Shown here: positions 34,900-43,408 of the stretch, in pieces
Layout: the number at the start of each line of letters is the position of its first letter
How positions within the stretch are numbered: the first letter of the stretch is position 1
Assembly: GCF_030160235.1 (NCBI RefSeq)
Contig: NZ_BSNY01000023.1
Location: 124,001 to 188,000, forward strand
DNA: 64,000 bases
From: Mesorhizobium huakuii
GTDB taxonomy: Bacteria; Pseudomonadota; Alphaproteobacteria; Rhizobiales; Rhizobiaceae
Direction of reading: 5' to 3'
Made by a program: the position numbers and the translations under genes
Notes under the pieces: generated by a model
Seen by the model: the letters and a program-made list of their open reading frames with translations, nothing else
What the model was told of the DNA's origin: nothing
The model's database searches: none

Positions 34900-35355
34900 A
34901 TGCCCAAGGTCTTTCCCCATCTCTGGTTCAAGAACCAGGCCGAAGAGGCGATGGCGTTCTACACGTCCATCTTCAAGGACTCCAAAATCCTGTCACGCGA
35001 CGTGATGCCGGATCCTGCACTCTCCGTCGTTCGCTTCGAGCTCGCGGGCCAGCCCGTCGTTGCGCTCAACGCCAATTCGTCCGCGCACTACAACGAGGCC
35101 TTCTCGTTTCTCGTCGAGACTGCCGACCAGGCCGAGACCGACTACTACTGGAACGCCCTTACCGCCGACGGCGGCAAGGAGCAGCCCTGCGGGTGGCTCA
35201 CCGACAAGTTCGGTGTTTACTGGCAGGTCTCGCCGACACGCCTGCTCCAGCTCGTGGCTGATCCAGACCGCGAGAAGGCCGGGCGCGTGCTGCAGGCCAT
35301 GTACAAGATGAAAAAGATCGTCATCGCCGATCTCGAACGTGCCTATCGCGGCTAG
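34900..35355 (+). CDS. VOC family protein, PhnB/3-demethylubiquinone-methyltransferase-like
   Basis: Encodes 151 residues. It begins MPKVFPHLWFKNQAEEAMAF with FYTSIFKDSKI, the standard opening of PhnB-like VOC proteins. The late WLTDKFGVYWQVSPT supplies the second beta-alpha-beta-beta-beta unit. These are usually dimers; annotation as a ubiquinone methyltransferase is historical and not supported by an SAM site. AGAGGATTG precedes the ATG. Part of the DUF1127-VOC-SDR-YciI cluster. Confidence 0.9.
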   Translation: MPKVFPHLWFKNQAEEAMAFYTSIFKDSKILSRDVMPDPALSVVRFELAGQPVVALNANSSAHYNEAFSFLVETADQAETDYYWNALTADGGKEQPCGWLTDKFGVYWQVSPTRLLQLVADPDREKAGRVLQAMYKMKKIVIADLERAYRG

Positions 35356-35405
35356 TCCGCGGCACCGCATCGACTCTCACCACAACCTGACAAGGGAGAA
35401 CTCCC

Positions 35406-36137
35406 ATGGCATCGCTTATGGGCACGAAAGTCGTCGTCGTCGGAGGCAGCTCCGGCATTGGTCTGGGTGTCGCAAAAGCCGCGCTCGGGCGCGGCGCACA
35501 CCTGGTCATAGTCGGCCGCTCACAGGACAAGCTGCTGCAGGCGCAGCGGACGCTCGCCGCCGACGGGCGCGTCGAAACCGTCACCGCCGACATGACACGC
35601 GAGGCCGAAATCGCGGCGGCCTTTGCCGGCATCAACAGCTTCGATCATCTCGTCTCGACCGCAGGTGCGCCGCCGCCCGGTGACCCGATCGCCGACACCG
35701 ACACAGACGAGATTCGCCGCTTCGTCGACAACAAGCTGATCGGCGCCGTGCTCCTCGCCAAACATGCCGCGCGCCGAATCAAGCGGGGAGGCTCGATGAC
35801 CTACACTTCCGGCATCAACAAGGACAAGCCGCCAGTCCCCGGTGGCGCCGTTGTCTCGGCTATTGCCGGCAGCTTCAGCTACTTCGCCCGGGCTCTGTCG
35901 CTCGAGCTCGCGCCATCCCGGGTCAACATCGTGTCTCCAGGGTGGGTCGATACGCCTATGTTCGATGAGCTCGTTGGCGACGCCAAGGCTGCCTACTTCG
36001 ACGCCATGGCTGCTCAGCTCCCGATTGGTCGCATCGCCACGTCAGCCGACATCGCCCCTGCCTACATCCACGCTATGGAGAGCGACTTCACCACCGGCGA
36101 AACCCTACACATCGACGGCGGCCAGCGCCTCATCTAG
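35406..36137 (+). CDS. SDR-fold protein lacking the catalytic Tyr/Lys
   Basis: Encodes 243 residues. The cofactor loop VVVGGSSGIGLGVAKA is intact, as are DHLVSTAG (NNAG position) and IVSPGWVDTPM. At the place where YxxxK should precede the ALSLELAP helix, the sequence is VVSAIAGSF, so the Tyr and Lys are replaced by Val and Ala. The Ser position reads TYTSGINKD. Similar divergent SDRs of the Lin1944 type also lack active-site residues. It may bind NAD(P) without classical dehydrogenase activity. GGGAGAA precedes the ATG. Confidence 0.88.
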   Translation: MASLMGTKVVVVGGSSGIGLGVAKAALGRGAHLVIVGRSQDKLLQAQRTLAADGRVETVTADMTREAEIAAAFAGINSFDHLVSTAGAPPPGDPIADTDTDEIRRFVDNKLIGAVLLAKHAARRIKRGGSMTYTSGINKDKPPVPGGAVVSAIAGSFSYFARALSLELAPSRVNIVSPGWVDTPMFDELVGDAKAAYFDAMAAQLPIGRIATSADIAPAYIHAMESDFTTGETLHIDGGQRLI

Positions 36138-36202
36138 CGCTGACCGGCATGACAACGGCCGTCGCCGAACGACGATGCAGCCAACTATTCGAAGGATCTG
36201 AC

Positions 36203-36538
36203 ATGAAAAGGCCCGTTACCGACGAAGATGTCCGCCAATTGGCGGCAACCGCGCGCCCTTACAGTTTGGTTATTCTGCGCTGGGGACCAGCAAGGCGTCA
36301 AAACGGTGCAGTCGAGACGGAAAACGCGCATCAGCGACGAATGGTGGAACTGCGGCGGGACGGCAAAATCGCGATCCTGTGTCCTGTCACCTCCGATACC
36401 ATTTGTGGTGTCGCCGTCCTTACCGTACCAGTCGATGAAGCTAGCGCCATCATGCAGGGCGATCCTTGCGTCCACTTGGGGATGATGAACTGCGAGGTGC
36501 TACCGTGCTACAGCTTTCCGGGAGATGCCCTACCGTGA
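36203..36538 (+). CDS. YciI-related protein
   Basis: Encodes 111 residues from the ATG after GAAGGATCT. The middle (ENAHQRRMVELRRDGKIAIL) and the ferredoxin-like pattern VAVLTVPVDEASAIMQGDP fit the YCII-like family, where a His acts as a putative acid/base. The C-terminus has an unusual Cys-containing end (MMNCEVLPCYSFPG). Function unknown; last gene of the LysR-facing cluster. Confidence 0.78.
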   Translation: MKRPVTDEDVRQLAATARPYSLVILRWGPARRQNGAVETENAHQRRMVELRRDGKIAILCPVTSDTICGVAVLTVPVDEASAIMQGDPCVHLGMMNCEVLPCYSFPGDALP

Positions 36539-36892
36539 GGTGGCTGCACATGTCCGCTCAGGTCATGACCATCAGGCGGCCGGCTGCGGCCGTCCGCTGT
36601 GGGGCCAGAAGCGGTCATCGCGGACCGAAGCGCAAATGGCTGAAAAAGGGTCGGAACCGTCGCTAGACCAACCCGCGCTTATCGGCAGCAATTCGCTTCT
36701 GTGCCCCAAGAGCCGACGATCTGCTCCCGGCCCCTATCAAGACATTCAGTGTGTTGCGGGTATTGGCCGCAACTGGCGTTTAGCTGACCTTCCAATTTTC
36801 TCGAAGATTGCCACGTTGCCCACCACCCCTCGTTAACCATTCGTTAACCATTCCCTCGCTAGCGTTTACCTCTCAGTAAGGATTCGCCAGCC
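36539..36892. other. Intergenic region upstream of minC
   Basis: No convincing gene in 354 nt. The right end is AT-rich, carries two copies of CGTTAACCATT in tandem (36831-36852), and must contain the min promoter. Confidence 0.65.
36833..36848 (+). promoter_or_regulatory. Candidate CtrA-binding site upstream of minC
   Basis: TTAA (36833-36836), a 7-nt spacer, and TTAAC (36844-36848) give an exact match to the alphaproteobacterial CtrA full-site consensus TTAA-N7-TTAAC. It ends 44 nt before the minC start. CtrA is the cell-cycle master regulator and has been linked to min gene control in Sinorhizobium. Confidence 0.7.
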
Positions 36893-37717
36893 GTGACCTT
36901 TGCCGCTCCCCTCGAGGCCAAATCCATTCGCTTTCGTGCCCGTTCTTTCGTCGCTTTCACATTGACCCCGGAAGCGCCCATGGTGGAGTGGCTGCAGGGG
37001 CTGGATCACTGGATCGGCAACTCGCCGGGCTATTTTGCCGGGCGGCCGGTGCTGCTCGATCTGAACGTTTTGAAGCCGCAGCCGAGCGAGATCGCGGCAC
37101 TGGTAGCGGAGCTCGGGACGCGCGGCATTCGCATCTATGCCATCGAATTGGAAGGGGCCTCGCTCGGGCCCGACCTGCCGCCTCTGCTGGTCGGCGCCAA
37201 GGAGGCGACGACGGATGGGCTACTGCCTGGCCGCAAGGGCGGGCAAGAGGGTTCCGGCAGGGAAGGCAAGGCCGCCGAGGGCAGGGATCACGCCATCGAC
37301 GCGCGCACGGACGCCGGCGGCGTTGCCAAGGGCAAGGCTGGCGCAAGCAAGACCGATGAAAGCGAGCCGCAGGTTTCGCACTACGATTCGGGCACGCTGA
37401 TGATCAAGGCGCCGATCCGCTCCGGCCAGGCGATCATGCACGCGCATGGCGACGTCATCGTGCTGGGCTCGGTCGCGTCCGGTTCGGAGATCGTCGCCGC
37501 CGGTTCGATCCATGTCTACGGCACGCTGCGCGGGCGCGCTTCGGCGGGCGCGCTCGGCAACACCGCCGCGCGCATCTTCTGCCGCCGCAACGAGGCCGAG
37601 CTTCTGTCGGTCGACGGCTGGTACATCACCGCCGAGGAGATGGAAGGGGTGTCGCGCGGCAAACCGGTGCAGGCCTTCCTCGACGGCGACGGCCTGCGCG
37701 TCGAGACTTTGAGCTGA
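36893..37717 (+). CDS. minC: Septum site-determining protein MinC
   Basis: Encodes 274 residues from a GTG. The N-terminal domain (residues about 1-105) has the MinC_N pattern (IRFRARSFVAFTL, LDLNVLKPQPSEIAAL). A Lys/Gly/Glu-rich linker of about 60 residues follows. The C-terminal beta-helix (residues about 165-274) has the conserved IRSGQAIMHAHGDVIVLGSV and GSIHVYGTLRGRA, which bind MinD and FtsZ. MinC blocks FtsZ ring formation away from midcell. The long disordered linker exceeds that of E. coli MinC. minD and minE follow in the usual order. Confidence 0.96.
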   Translation: MTFAAPLEAKSIRFRARSFVAFTLTPEAPMVEWLQGLDHWIGNSPGYFAGRPVLLDLNVLKPQPSEIAALVAELGTRGIRIYAIELEGASLGPDLPPLLVGAKEATTDGLLPGRKGGQEGSGREGKAAEGRDHAIDARTDAGGVAKGKAGASKTDESEPQVSHYDSGTLMIKAPIRSGQAIMHAHGDVIVLGSVASGSEIVAAGSIHVYGTLRGRASAGALGNTAARIFCRRNEAELLSVDGWYITAEEMEGVSRGKPVQAFLDGDGLRVETLS

Positions 37718-37770
37718 GAACGGTCGTCAGGGCGGCCGACTGAGAAAACAGGCCGGTGCGGCCAACTGAA

Positions 37771-37786
37771 GGCCGGCAAGCCGGCC
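37771..37786. other. GC-rich hairpin between minC and minD
   Basis: GGCCGGC (37771-37777) and GCCGGCC (37780-37786) form a 7-bp perfect stem with only 2 unpaired bases in the 103-nt minC-minD gap. It could tune relative expression or mRNA processing; this is untested. Confidence 0.4.
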
Positions 37787-37820
37787 CGGGATAAAACGAA
37801 CAACAACGGAGGCTTTTTTC

Positions 37821-38636
37821 ATGGGCAAGGTAGTGGTGGTCACTTCGGGCAAGGGGGGCGTCGGCAAGACCACCTCGACGGCGGCGCTCGGTGCCGCCGT
37901 GGCCAAGACCGGCAAGAAGGTGGCGCTGGTCGATTTCGACGTCGGCCTGCGCAACCTCGACCTGATCATGGGCGCCGAACGCCGCGTGGTGTTCGACCTC
38001 GTCAATGTCATCCAGGGCACCGCAAAACTGTCGCAGGCGCTGATCCGCGACAAGCGGGTCGACACGCTGTTCCTGCTGCCGGCTTCGCAGACGCGCGACA
38101 AGGACGCGTTGACGGAAGAGGGCGTCGGCGAGGTGATCGACAAGCTGCGCTCCGTGTTCGACTATGTCTTCTGCGACAGCCCGGCCGGCATCGAGCGCGG
38201 CGCGCAGCTCGCCATGCGCTTTGCCGACGAGGCGGTCATCGTCACCAATCCGGAAGTGTCGTCGGTGCGCGATTCCGACCGCATCATCGGCCTGCTCGAC
38301 GCCCGCACCATGCGCGCCGAACAGGGCGAGCAGATCGCCAAGCACGTGCTGGTCACCCGCTATGACGCGGGGCGGGCCGCGCGCGGTGAAATGCTCAGCA
38401 TCGACGATGTCCTGGAAATCCTGTCGGTGCCGCTGCTCGGCATCATTCCGGAGAGCCAGGACGTGCTGCGCGCTTCCAACCTCGGCGCGCCGGTGACGCT
38501 GTCGGAGCCGCTCAACACCGCGGCCAAGGCCTATATCGACGCCGCAAGGCGGCTGGAAGGCGAGGATCTCCCGGTCGTCGTCCCCTTCGAGCGCAAGGGT
38601 TTCCTCGACCGTCTGTTGGGAAGGAGGGCGGCATGA
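37821..38636 (+). CDS. minD: Septum site-determining ATPase MinD
   Basis: Encodes 271 residues. The deviant Walker A box is [12 protein letters not shown] with the signature Lys, followed by [14 protein letters not shown] and [11 protein letters not shown]. The C-terminal amphipathic membrane-targeting helix is visible as [14 protein letters not shown]. MinD binds the inner membrane when ATP-bound, recruits MinC, and is released by MinE. GGAGGC precedes the ATG. The stop codon overlaps the minE start by 4 nt. Confidence 0.98.
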   Translation: MGKVVVVTSGKGGVGKTTSTAALGAAVAKTGKKVALVDFDVGLRNLDLIMGAERRVVFDLVNVIQGTAKLSQALIRDKRVDTLFLLPASQTRDKDALTEEGVGEVIDKLRSVFDYVFCDSPAGIERGAQLAMRFADEAVIVTNPEVSSVRDSDRIIGLLDARTMRAEQGEQIAKHVLVTRYDAGRAARGEMLSIDDVLEILSVPLLGIIPESQDVLRASNLGAPVTLSEPLNTAAKAYIDAARRLEGEDLPVVVPFERKGFLDRLLGRRAA

Positions 38637-38905
38637 ACGTGTTCGACCTTTTCAAGCGGCGCTCCAGCGCGCCGGTGGCGCGCGAGCGGCTGCAAGTGCT
38701 GCTCGCCTATGAGCGCCGCAACCGCAGCCAGCCCGACCTCGTCTCCATCCTGCGCGAGGAGATCATGGCGGTAATCGCCAAGCACGTGCAGATCGACCAG
38801 GATTACCTGCAGGTCTCGATGGAGCGCGGCGAGACCATGTCGACGCTGGAGATCGATATCCAGATCCCCAACAAGAGCGCCGTGCCGATGGCGATAGCCG
38901 GCTAG
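38633..38905 (+). CDS. minE: Cell division topological specificity factor MinE
   Basis: Encodes 90 residues. It begins [20 protein letters not shown], the usual MinE N-terminal membrane-targeting and MinD-stimulating region, and continues with LLAYERR and the dimerisation part [10 protein letters not shown]. Length and order match the family. It overlaps minD by 4 nt. Confidence 0.97.
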   Translation: MNVFDLFKRRSSAPVARERLQVLLAYERRNRSQPDLVSILREEIMAVIAKHVQIDQDYLQVSMERGETMSTLEIDIQIPNKSAVPMAIAG

Positions 38906-38910
38906 CGCCG

Positions 38911-39270
38911 ACGCCATTTCCTCGCCCCCGCAAAGCGGGGGGTCCGAAGGACGGGCGAGACCCGTGGCTCGCCCCGGCAAGGTGGCCGCGAAGCGGTCGG
39001 AGAGGGGGCAGCGCGACGCTCGCCGGTTCCCTCTGAATTTCGTTGAGGCCGAGCCATTCCCCCGCTCCGTCTCGGGCTTCGCCCGAGCCAAAGTGCCGGG
39101 GCGAGCCACGGGTCTCGCCCGTCCTTCGGACCCCCACAAGGGGGAGGTAGGGAGCGAGCCTTTCCCGATCTGCGACAAAAGTGCTGTTCCGCCGGCAGGC
39201 AAGACGCCTCTTCACCCTCCCCCTCGTGGGGAGGGTCGCTGCGAAGCAGCGGGGTGGGGGCAGCGCGCCC
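38911..39270. repeat. Cluster of intergenic palindromic repeats after minE
   Basis: Three blocks lie within a 570-nt gene-free gap (38906-39475). Block 1 (38911-39020) has the CCATTTCCTC leader, CCGCAAAGCGG and ACGGGCGAGACCCGTGGCTCG. Block 2 (39091-39155) has GAGCCACGGGTCTCGCCCGTC and CCCCACAAGGGGG. Block 3 (39210-39270) has CCTCCCCCTCGTGGGGAGGG and CGCTGCGAAGCAGCG. Block 3 matches the copy at 16.9 kb. The remaining bases up to 39475 show nothing recognisable. Confidence 0.8.
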
Positions 39271-39475
39271 TGCAGGAGTTGGAGGCCGGCGCCGCATCTG
39301 GAGAGTAAGCGATGGGCACCGGCCCGGGCGGATCGACAGGTCCGCCGCGAAGGAACGGTAGCGAGTCCGGGCACCGCATGGCATTGGTGCGATCGCGCAG
39401 GGTGCCAGCGGTACGTCATGGGCCTTTGATTCGGATGGCCGAGCGGCGCACCGGGAATCGTGGCCCCGGCCCCTG

Positions 39476-41260
39476 TCAGTCCTGCGGTTCATGCTGGTAA
39501 AGCTCGTCCATCGAGAGTGACGCCAGGGCGCCGAAAGGGGCCTGTTTCTTCACCCGTCCGCCGCTCAGGATCACCACGTCGTCGCAGAACGAGATGGTGC
39601 TGTGATGGTGGCTGATGACGATGGTCGTGCGCCGTCCCGCCCTCGATTTCAGGGTCTCGACGATGGCCGCTTCCGACAGCCCGTCGACGGCATTGGTGGC
39701 TTCGTCGAGGATGAGCAGATCGGGGTCGCGCACCAGCGCCCTGGCCAGTGCGATGCGCTGCCGCTGTCCCGCCGACAGATTGACGCCCCTGTAGCCAACG
39801 AGTGTCTCGTAGCCCTGGGGCAGCCGTTCGATGAACTCATGCGCCTCGGCCAGCTTGGCGGCGCGCTCGGCGTCGCCCAGCGTCGCCGCGTCCTGCCCAT
39901 AGCTTATGTTCTCGAAAATGGTGCCGTCGACCAGTTCCAGCTCCTGGCTGGCCAGGGCGATGTGGCGCCGCCACTGGCTGGCGTCGATCCCGTCGAGGGG
40001 CGATCCGTCGACGAGGATCCTGCCGGAGTCCGGTTCCACGAAGCGGCACAGTAGATTGACGATCGTCGTCTTGCCGGCGCCGGAGCGGCCGATCAGCGCC
40101 GTCGAGCGGCCGCTGTTGATTGCGAACGTCGCCGCATGCAGCACCACCTCACGCCGGTCCGTGCCGGAATAGGTGAACGTCACGTCATCGAACTTGATGC
40201 CCTGGCGCAAGCCGTGGAACGGCCCGTCGCCTTGCGGCGGCCTGGGCTTGCCCGCGGGATCCAGCATCCATGTCACCTCTTCCAGCGATCCGCTCAGGCC
40301 CTGCAGCTGGCTCCACGATCCCTGCAGGGCCCGCATATGCGGCTGCAGCCGGTAGAGCAGGATGACGAAGGCGATGATCAGCGGGAAACTCACCTGCGCC
40401 AGCCAGGCGCCGATCACCACCGCCAGGAACAGCATGGCGTGGAGAACCTCCGTCAGCGGCGGCAACGCACCCTGGCGGACCTGCAGGACGAAGGAGGCGC
40501 GGCGAACCGCATCGGACGCGGTGTCGAAGATCGCCTTTTCCCGGCCCTCCTGGCCGAAGATGCGGATCAGGCGTCCGGCATGCACCAGATGCAGCATCTG
40601 CGAGGCGAGGTGGCTGTTGCGCGAAGCGACGCTGCGGCTGGGCCCCTTCAGATTGGCCGAGAGGATGGCGTGCGCGATCTGGACGAGCGCCAGTCCGAGC
40701 GTGACCAGCAGCGTCATGCGCCAGGACAAGAGCAGCAGGAAGGCCAGCAGGATGATGGCGGCCGATGCGCTGACGATCGCCGACAGCATGGTCTGGATGG
40801 CATCGGACGCCCGCCAGGATTCGTTGGAGATGATGTTGAGCAGCCGTCCGGGGCTCTGCCGCAGGAAGAAGGGATAGCCGACCCGCAGGAGCCGCTCCGA
40901 CAGTGCGCTGCGGATCGAATGGCTGGCCTTGCCGGAGATGAAGGCCGTCAGCAGCGTGTTGGCGAAGGCGAAAACGTTCTTCAGGATGATCGAGCCGAGG
41001 ATGGCGGCTGAAATGACGAAAAGCCGGTCGCGTTCGCTGAAGCCCGATCCGACCTGCTGGAGGACAGCGGAGAAGCCGGCCATCCCCGCCGCATCGCCAT
41101 GTCCCATGATGATGCCCAGCAGCGGGATGATCAGGCCGATGCCGAATCCTTCGAGGGCAGCGCCGACCAGACCAAGGACCACCACGGCCGGAACCAGGCG
41201 CAGTTGCCGCGTTCCGAAGGCGCGGAACAGCATCGGCAGGCTGGGCGGGAGCAACGGCAT
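39476..41260 (-). CDS. ABC exporter with fused ATPase (MsbA-like)
   Basis: Encodes 594 residues: a six-helix membrane domain (residues about 1-330) fused to a nucleotide-binding domain. Motifs are Walker A IGRSGAGKTTIV, signature LSAGQRQRIALARAL, Walker B LLILDEATNAVD and the switch His in IVISHHHST. Such half-transporters work as dimers and export lipid-linked or hydrophobic substrates. The start is set by TGATG coupling to the upstream glycosyltransferase stop; the frame stays open further upstream but only inside that gene. Last gene of the surface-glycan operon, so export of the glycan or glycolipid is the likely job. Confidence 0.92.
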   Translation of the reverse strand: MPLLPPSLPMLFRAFGTRQLRLVPAVVVLGLVGAALEGFGIGLIIPLLGIIMGHGDAAGMAGFSAVLQQVGSGFSERDRLFVISAAILGSIILKNVFAFANTLLTAFISGKASHSIRSALSERLLRVGYPFFLRQSPGRLLNIISNESWRASDAIQTMLSAIVSASAAIILLAFLLLLSWRMTLLVTLGLALVQIAHAILSANLKGPSRSVASRNSHLASQMLHLVHAGRLIRIFGQEGREKAIFDTASDAVRRASFVLQVRQGALPPLTEVLHAMLFLAVVIGAWLAQVSFPLIIAFVILLYRLQPHMRALQGSWSQLQGLSGSLEEVTWMLDPAGKPRPPQGDGPFHGLRQGIKFDDVTFTYSGTDRREVVLHAATFAINSGRSTALIGRSGAGKTTIVNLLCRFVEPDSGRILVDGSPLDGIDASQWRRHIALASQELELVDGTIFENISYGQDAATLGDAERAAKLAEAHEFIERLPQGYETLVGYRGVNLSAGQRQRIALARALVRDPDLLILDEATNAVDGLSEAAIVETLKSRAGRRTTIVISHHHSTISFCDDVVILSGGRVKKQAPFGALASLSMDELYQHEPQD

Positions 41261-42297
41261 CAGAGCGGCGCCTCGGCATTGGCTTGCTGGTCCTGCCGCG
41301 CCGGCTCGGCCTGCGGCCGTCTCGCCAGCAGCAGAGCCGCGTATCTGGCCGCGCCGAGCACATTCATGCCGACGATCGGCCAGTGCGACAGGTCGAGTTC
41401 GCGATCGAAGGCCGGCCCGCCCGCCAATTCGCGCAAGGCTCCTCTCGCGGCCCAGTAGAAATGGCGAAGCAGCCAGGGCGCATGGCGGACATGTTTCAGG
41501 CAGAGCCCGCCATTGCCCAGGCTGTAGTCGCGGTGCAGCTTTTCGATGGCTTTGCGATCGCGACGGCCGTGATGATGGAATATCGTCATGTCGGGCACAT
41601 ACTCGACCGGGATGCCGAGCAGCACCGCGCGCACGAGGTAATCGGTATCCTCCGCCGACCGCAATGGCCCGCCCGCGCCGAAGCGCTCGTCGAAATAGCC
41701 GATGCGGGCCGCGACATCGCGGTGCATGGTCATGTTGCAGCCCAGCACGAAGCCGCCGGGATGAATATCGGGCGTCAGCCGCTCGCGCACCCGCGATCGC
41801 TTGATCGTGAAAGGCAAGTCCCTGGGATCGCCAAGCTCGACACGGCCGCCGCGGATGAGCCCCTGTTCCCCGGAGGAATAATGTCGCTCCAGGTCGCGCA
41901 GATAGTCGCGATCCACGGCGCAATCGTCATCGACGAAGACCAGCACGCGGCCCCTGGCGCGCCTCAACCCGGCATTACGGGCCGCCGCCAGTCCGGGGCG
42001 CGGCTCGCTGACGGGCGTGAAGGGAATATCCGACCTGGCGGCGATGCCGGCCAGGCGTTCCGCGGTGCGGTCGCTCGAACCATTGTCGACGACCACGAGC
42101 TCGGCCGCGAAGCCGGGGTGGGCACGGCACGCGGCCTGCACCGACTTGATGCAGGCCTCGAGCACCGCGACGCGGTTGCGCGTGCAGATGATGAAGCTGA
42201 CTTCCGGGCCCGATCGCTCCGCTCGCGGACCGGCCGGGGCGAGGCCAAGCGCCGTCGAACGATCGCGTTGCAGAGGTTGGTGGGCTTTGACGGTCAT
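41260..42297 (-). CDS. GT2 family glycosyltransferase
   Basis: Encodes 345 residues. The GT-A fold markers are VSFIICTRNRVAVLEACI at the start, VVVDNGSSDRTAE, and the metal-binding VFVDDDCAVD. The later AEDTDYLVRAVLLG is the usual acceptor/catalytic Asp region. A nucleotide-diphospho-sugar donor is expected. The ATG at 42297 lies 4 nt after the preceding stop. Second of two GT2 genes in the operon. Confidence 0.92.
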   Translation of the reverse strand: MTVKAHQPLQRDRSTALGLAPAGPRAERSGPEVSFIICTRNRVAVLEACIKSVQAACRAHPGFAAELVVVDNGSSDRTAERLAGIAARSDIPFTPVSEPRPGLAAARNAGLRRARGRVLVFVDDDCAVDRDYLRDLERHYSSGEQGLIRGGRVELGDPRDLPFTIKRSRVRERLTPDIHPGGFVLGCNMTMHRDVAARIGYFDERFGAGGPLRSAEDTDYLVRAVLLGIPVEYVPDMTIFHHHGRRDRKAIEKLHRDYSLGNGGLCLKHVRHAPWLLRHFYWAARGALRELAGGPAFDRELDLSHWPIVGMNVLGAARYAALLLARRPQAEPARQDQQANAEAPL

Positions 42298-42301
42298 GCC
42301 T

Positions 42302-43408
42302 CTAGCCCACCCGATGAGATGCCAGGACCGCCGCGGCGGGCGCGGATTTGAAGAAGTATTCCACGGCGTCCGCTCGCTTGCCGGCCGACAGCGACGCGAG
42401 GCTGAGCCAGGGCGCCCAGGCGCCCGGCCGCAGCGCATATTTTTCGCGCCGCCGGATGGCGTTCCACTTCGCGGTCCGTGTCAGCAGTTCATGCGTCAAT
42501 GGGGGCTGCCTTTCGTCGGCGACGAGCTGGTAGAGGAAATAGAACAGGTTGAGCGCGCCGGCCTCGAAGCTCGGCCGCGTCTCGGCCGGCAGCGAGCGGA
42601 TCCGCTCCTCCAGCGCGACGATGAAGTCGGCCGCGCGGGTAACCGTGTCGAAGCTGACCGCTTCGCCGATGTCGCGCAGGTCCCGCGTGGCTTCCGCGAG
42701 GCCCTCGCGCTCGAGGTTCTCTGCCACGATGCGCAAATGCGTCCTGCGCATCTCCTTGCTGTGCCGGCTGGTAACACTTGCCTGATGGATCCGGTAGACG
42801 ACCAGGTTCTCGGGCATCATGGCCGCCGGGTAGCGAGCGGCCAGCCGCCTGAAGAGATCGAAATCCTCGGCGTGCCTGTAGGTCGAGTCGTAGTGGAGGT
42901 CGGCGTCTTCGATGACCTTCCTGTTGTAGACGACCGTCGGGTGCATGAAGATGGTGAAGAACATCGCCAATATGGGCATGCGGCCGAACCGGAACACCGG
43001 ATCGGGCTTGCCCCTGGCGATGCGGCCGCGGATCAACATGTCGACGCCGGCGCCGCAGAAGCCGAGTTCGGGCCGCTGCTCGAACAGCGCCACCTGGCGC
43101 GACAGGCGCCAGGGATAGGCGACATCGTCGGCGTCCATGCGCGCGACCAACTCGCCGCTCGCGACCGCCAGGCCTTCGTTGAGCGTCGCGACGAGGCCAC
43201 GGTTTTCGCGCGAGATGATCGAGACGCGGCTGTCGGCCTGCCGGTATCGCTCGAGGATCTCGAGCGAATTGTCGCTCGATCCGTCATCGATCGCGATGAT
43301 CTCCAGGCGGCGGTAGTCCTGCCGCAGGATGCTTCCAAGTGCTGCTGCGAGGTAAGGGCCGGCATTGTAGACCGGCAGCAGGACGGAGACGAGCGGCGCG
43401 GCGGTCAT
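42302..43408 (-). CDS. GT2 family glycosyltransferase
   Basis: Encodes 368 residues from the ATG that overlaps the acyltransferase stop by 4 nt. It begins MTAAPLVSVLLPVYNAGPYL with AIDDGSSDNSLEIL and the metal-binding ARMDADDVAYPWRL. The HAEDFDLFRRLA segment is the downstream ED motif. The layout resembles chondroitin/cellulose-synthase-like GT2 enzymes of exopolysaccharide clusters. A helical C-terminal 100 residues of unknown role follow. Confidence 0.92.
   Translation of the reverse strand: MTAAPLVSVLLPVYNAGPYLAAALGSILRQDYRRLEIIAIDDGSSDNSLEILERYRQADSRVSIISRENRGLVATLNEGLAVASGELVARMDADDVAYPWRLSRQVALFEQRPELGFCGAGVDMLIRGRIARGKPDPVFRFGRMPILAMFFTIFMHPTVVYNRKVIEDADLHYDSTYRHAEDFDLFRRLAARYPAAMMPENLVVYRIHQASVTSRHSKEMRRTHLRIVAENLEREGLAEATRDLRDIGEAVSFDTVTRAADFIVALEERIRSLPAETRPSFEAGALNLFYFLYQLVADERQPPLTHELLTRTAKWNAIRRREKYALRPGAWAPWLSLASLSAGKRADAVEYFFKSAPAAAVLASHRVG

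Noticed and set aside
34900-35355. Ubiquinone biosynthesis methyltransferase
   Set aside because: The name is inherited by PhnB-like VOC proteins; there is no SAM-binding motif in the sequence.
36525-36836. 103-codon frame overlapping the end of the YciI gene
   Set aside because: It overlaps a supported gene and runs into the CtrA-box promoter region; no domain pattern.
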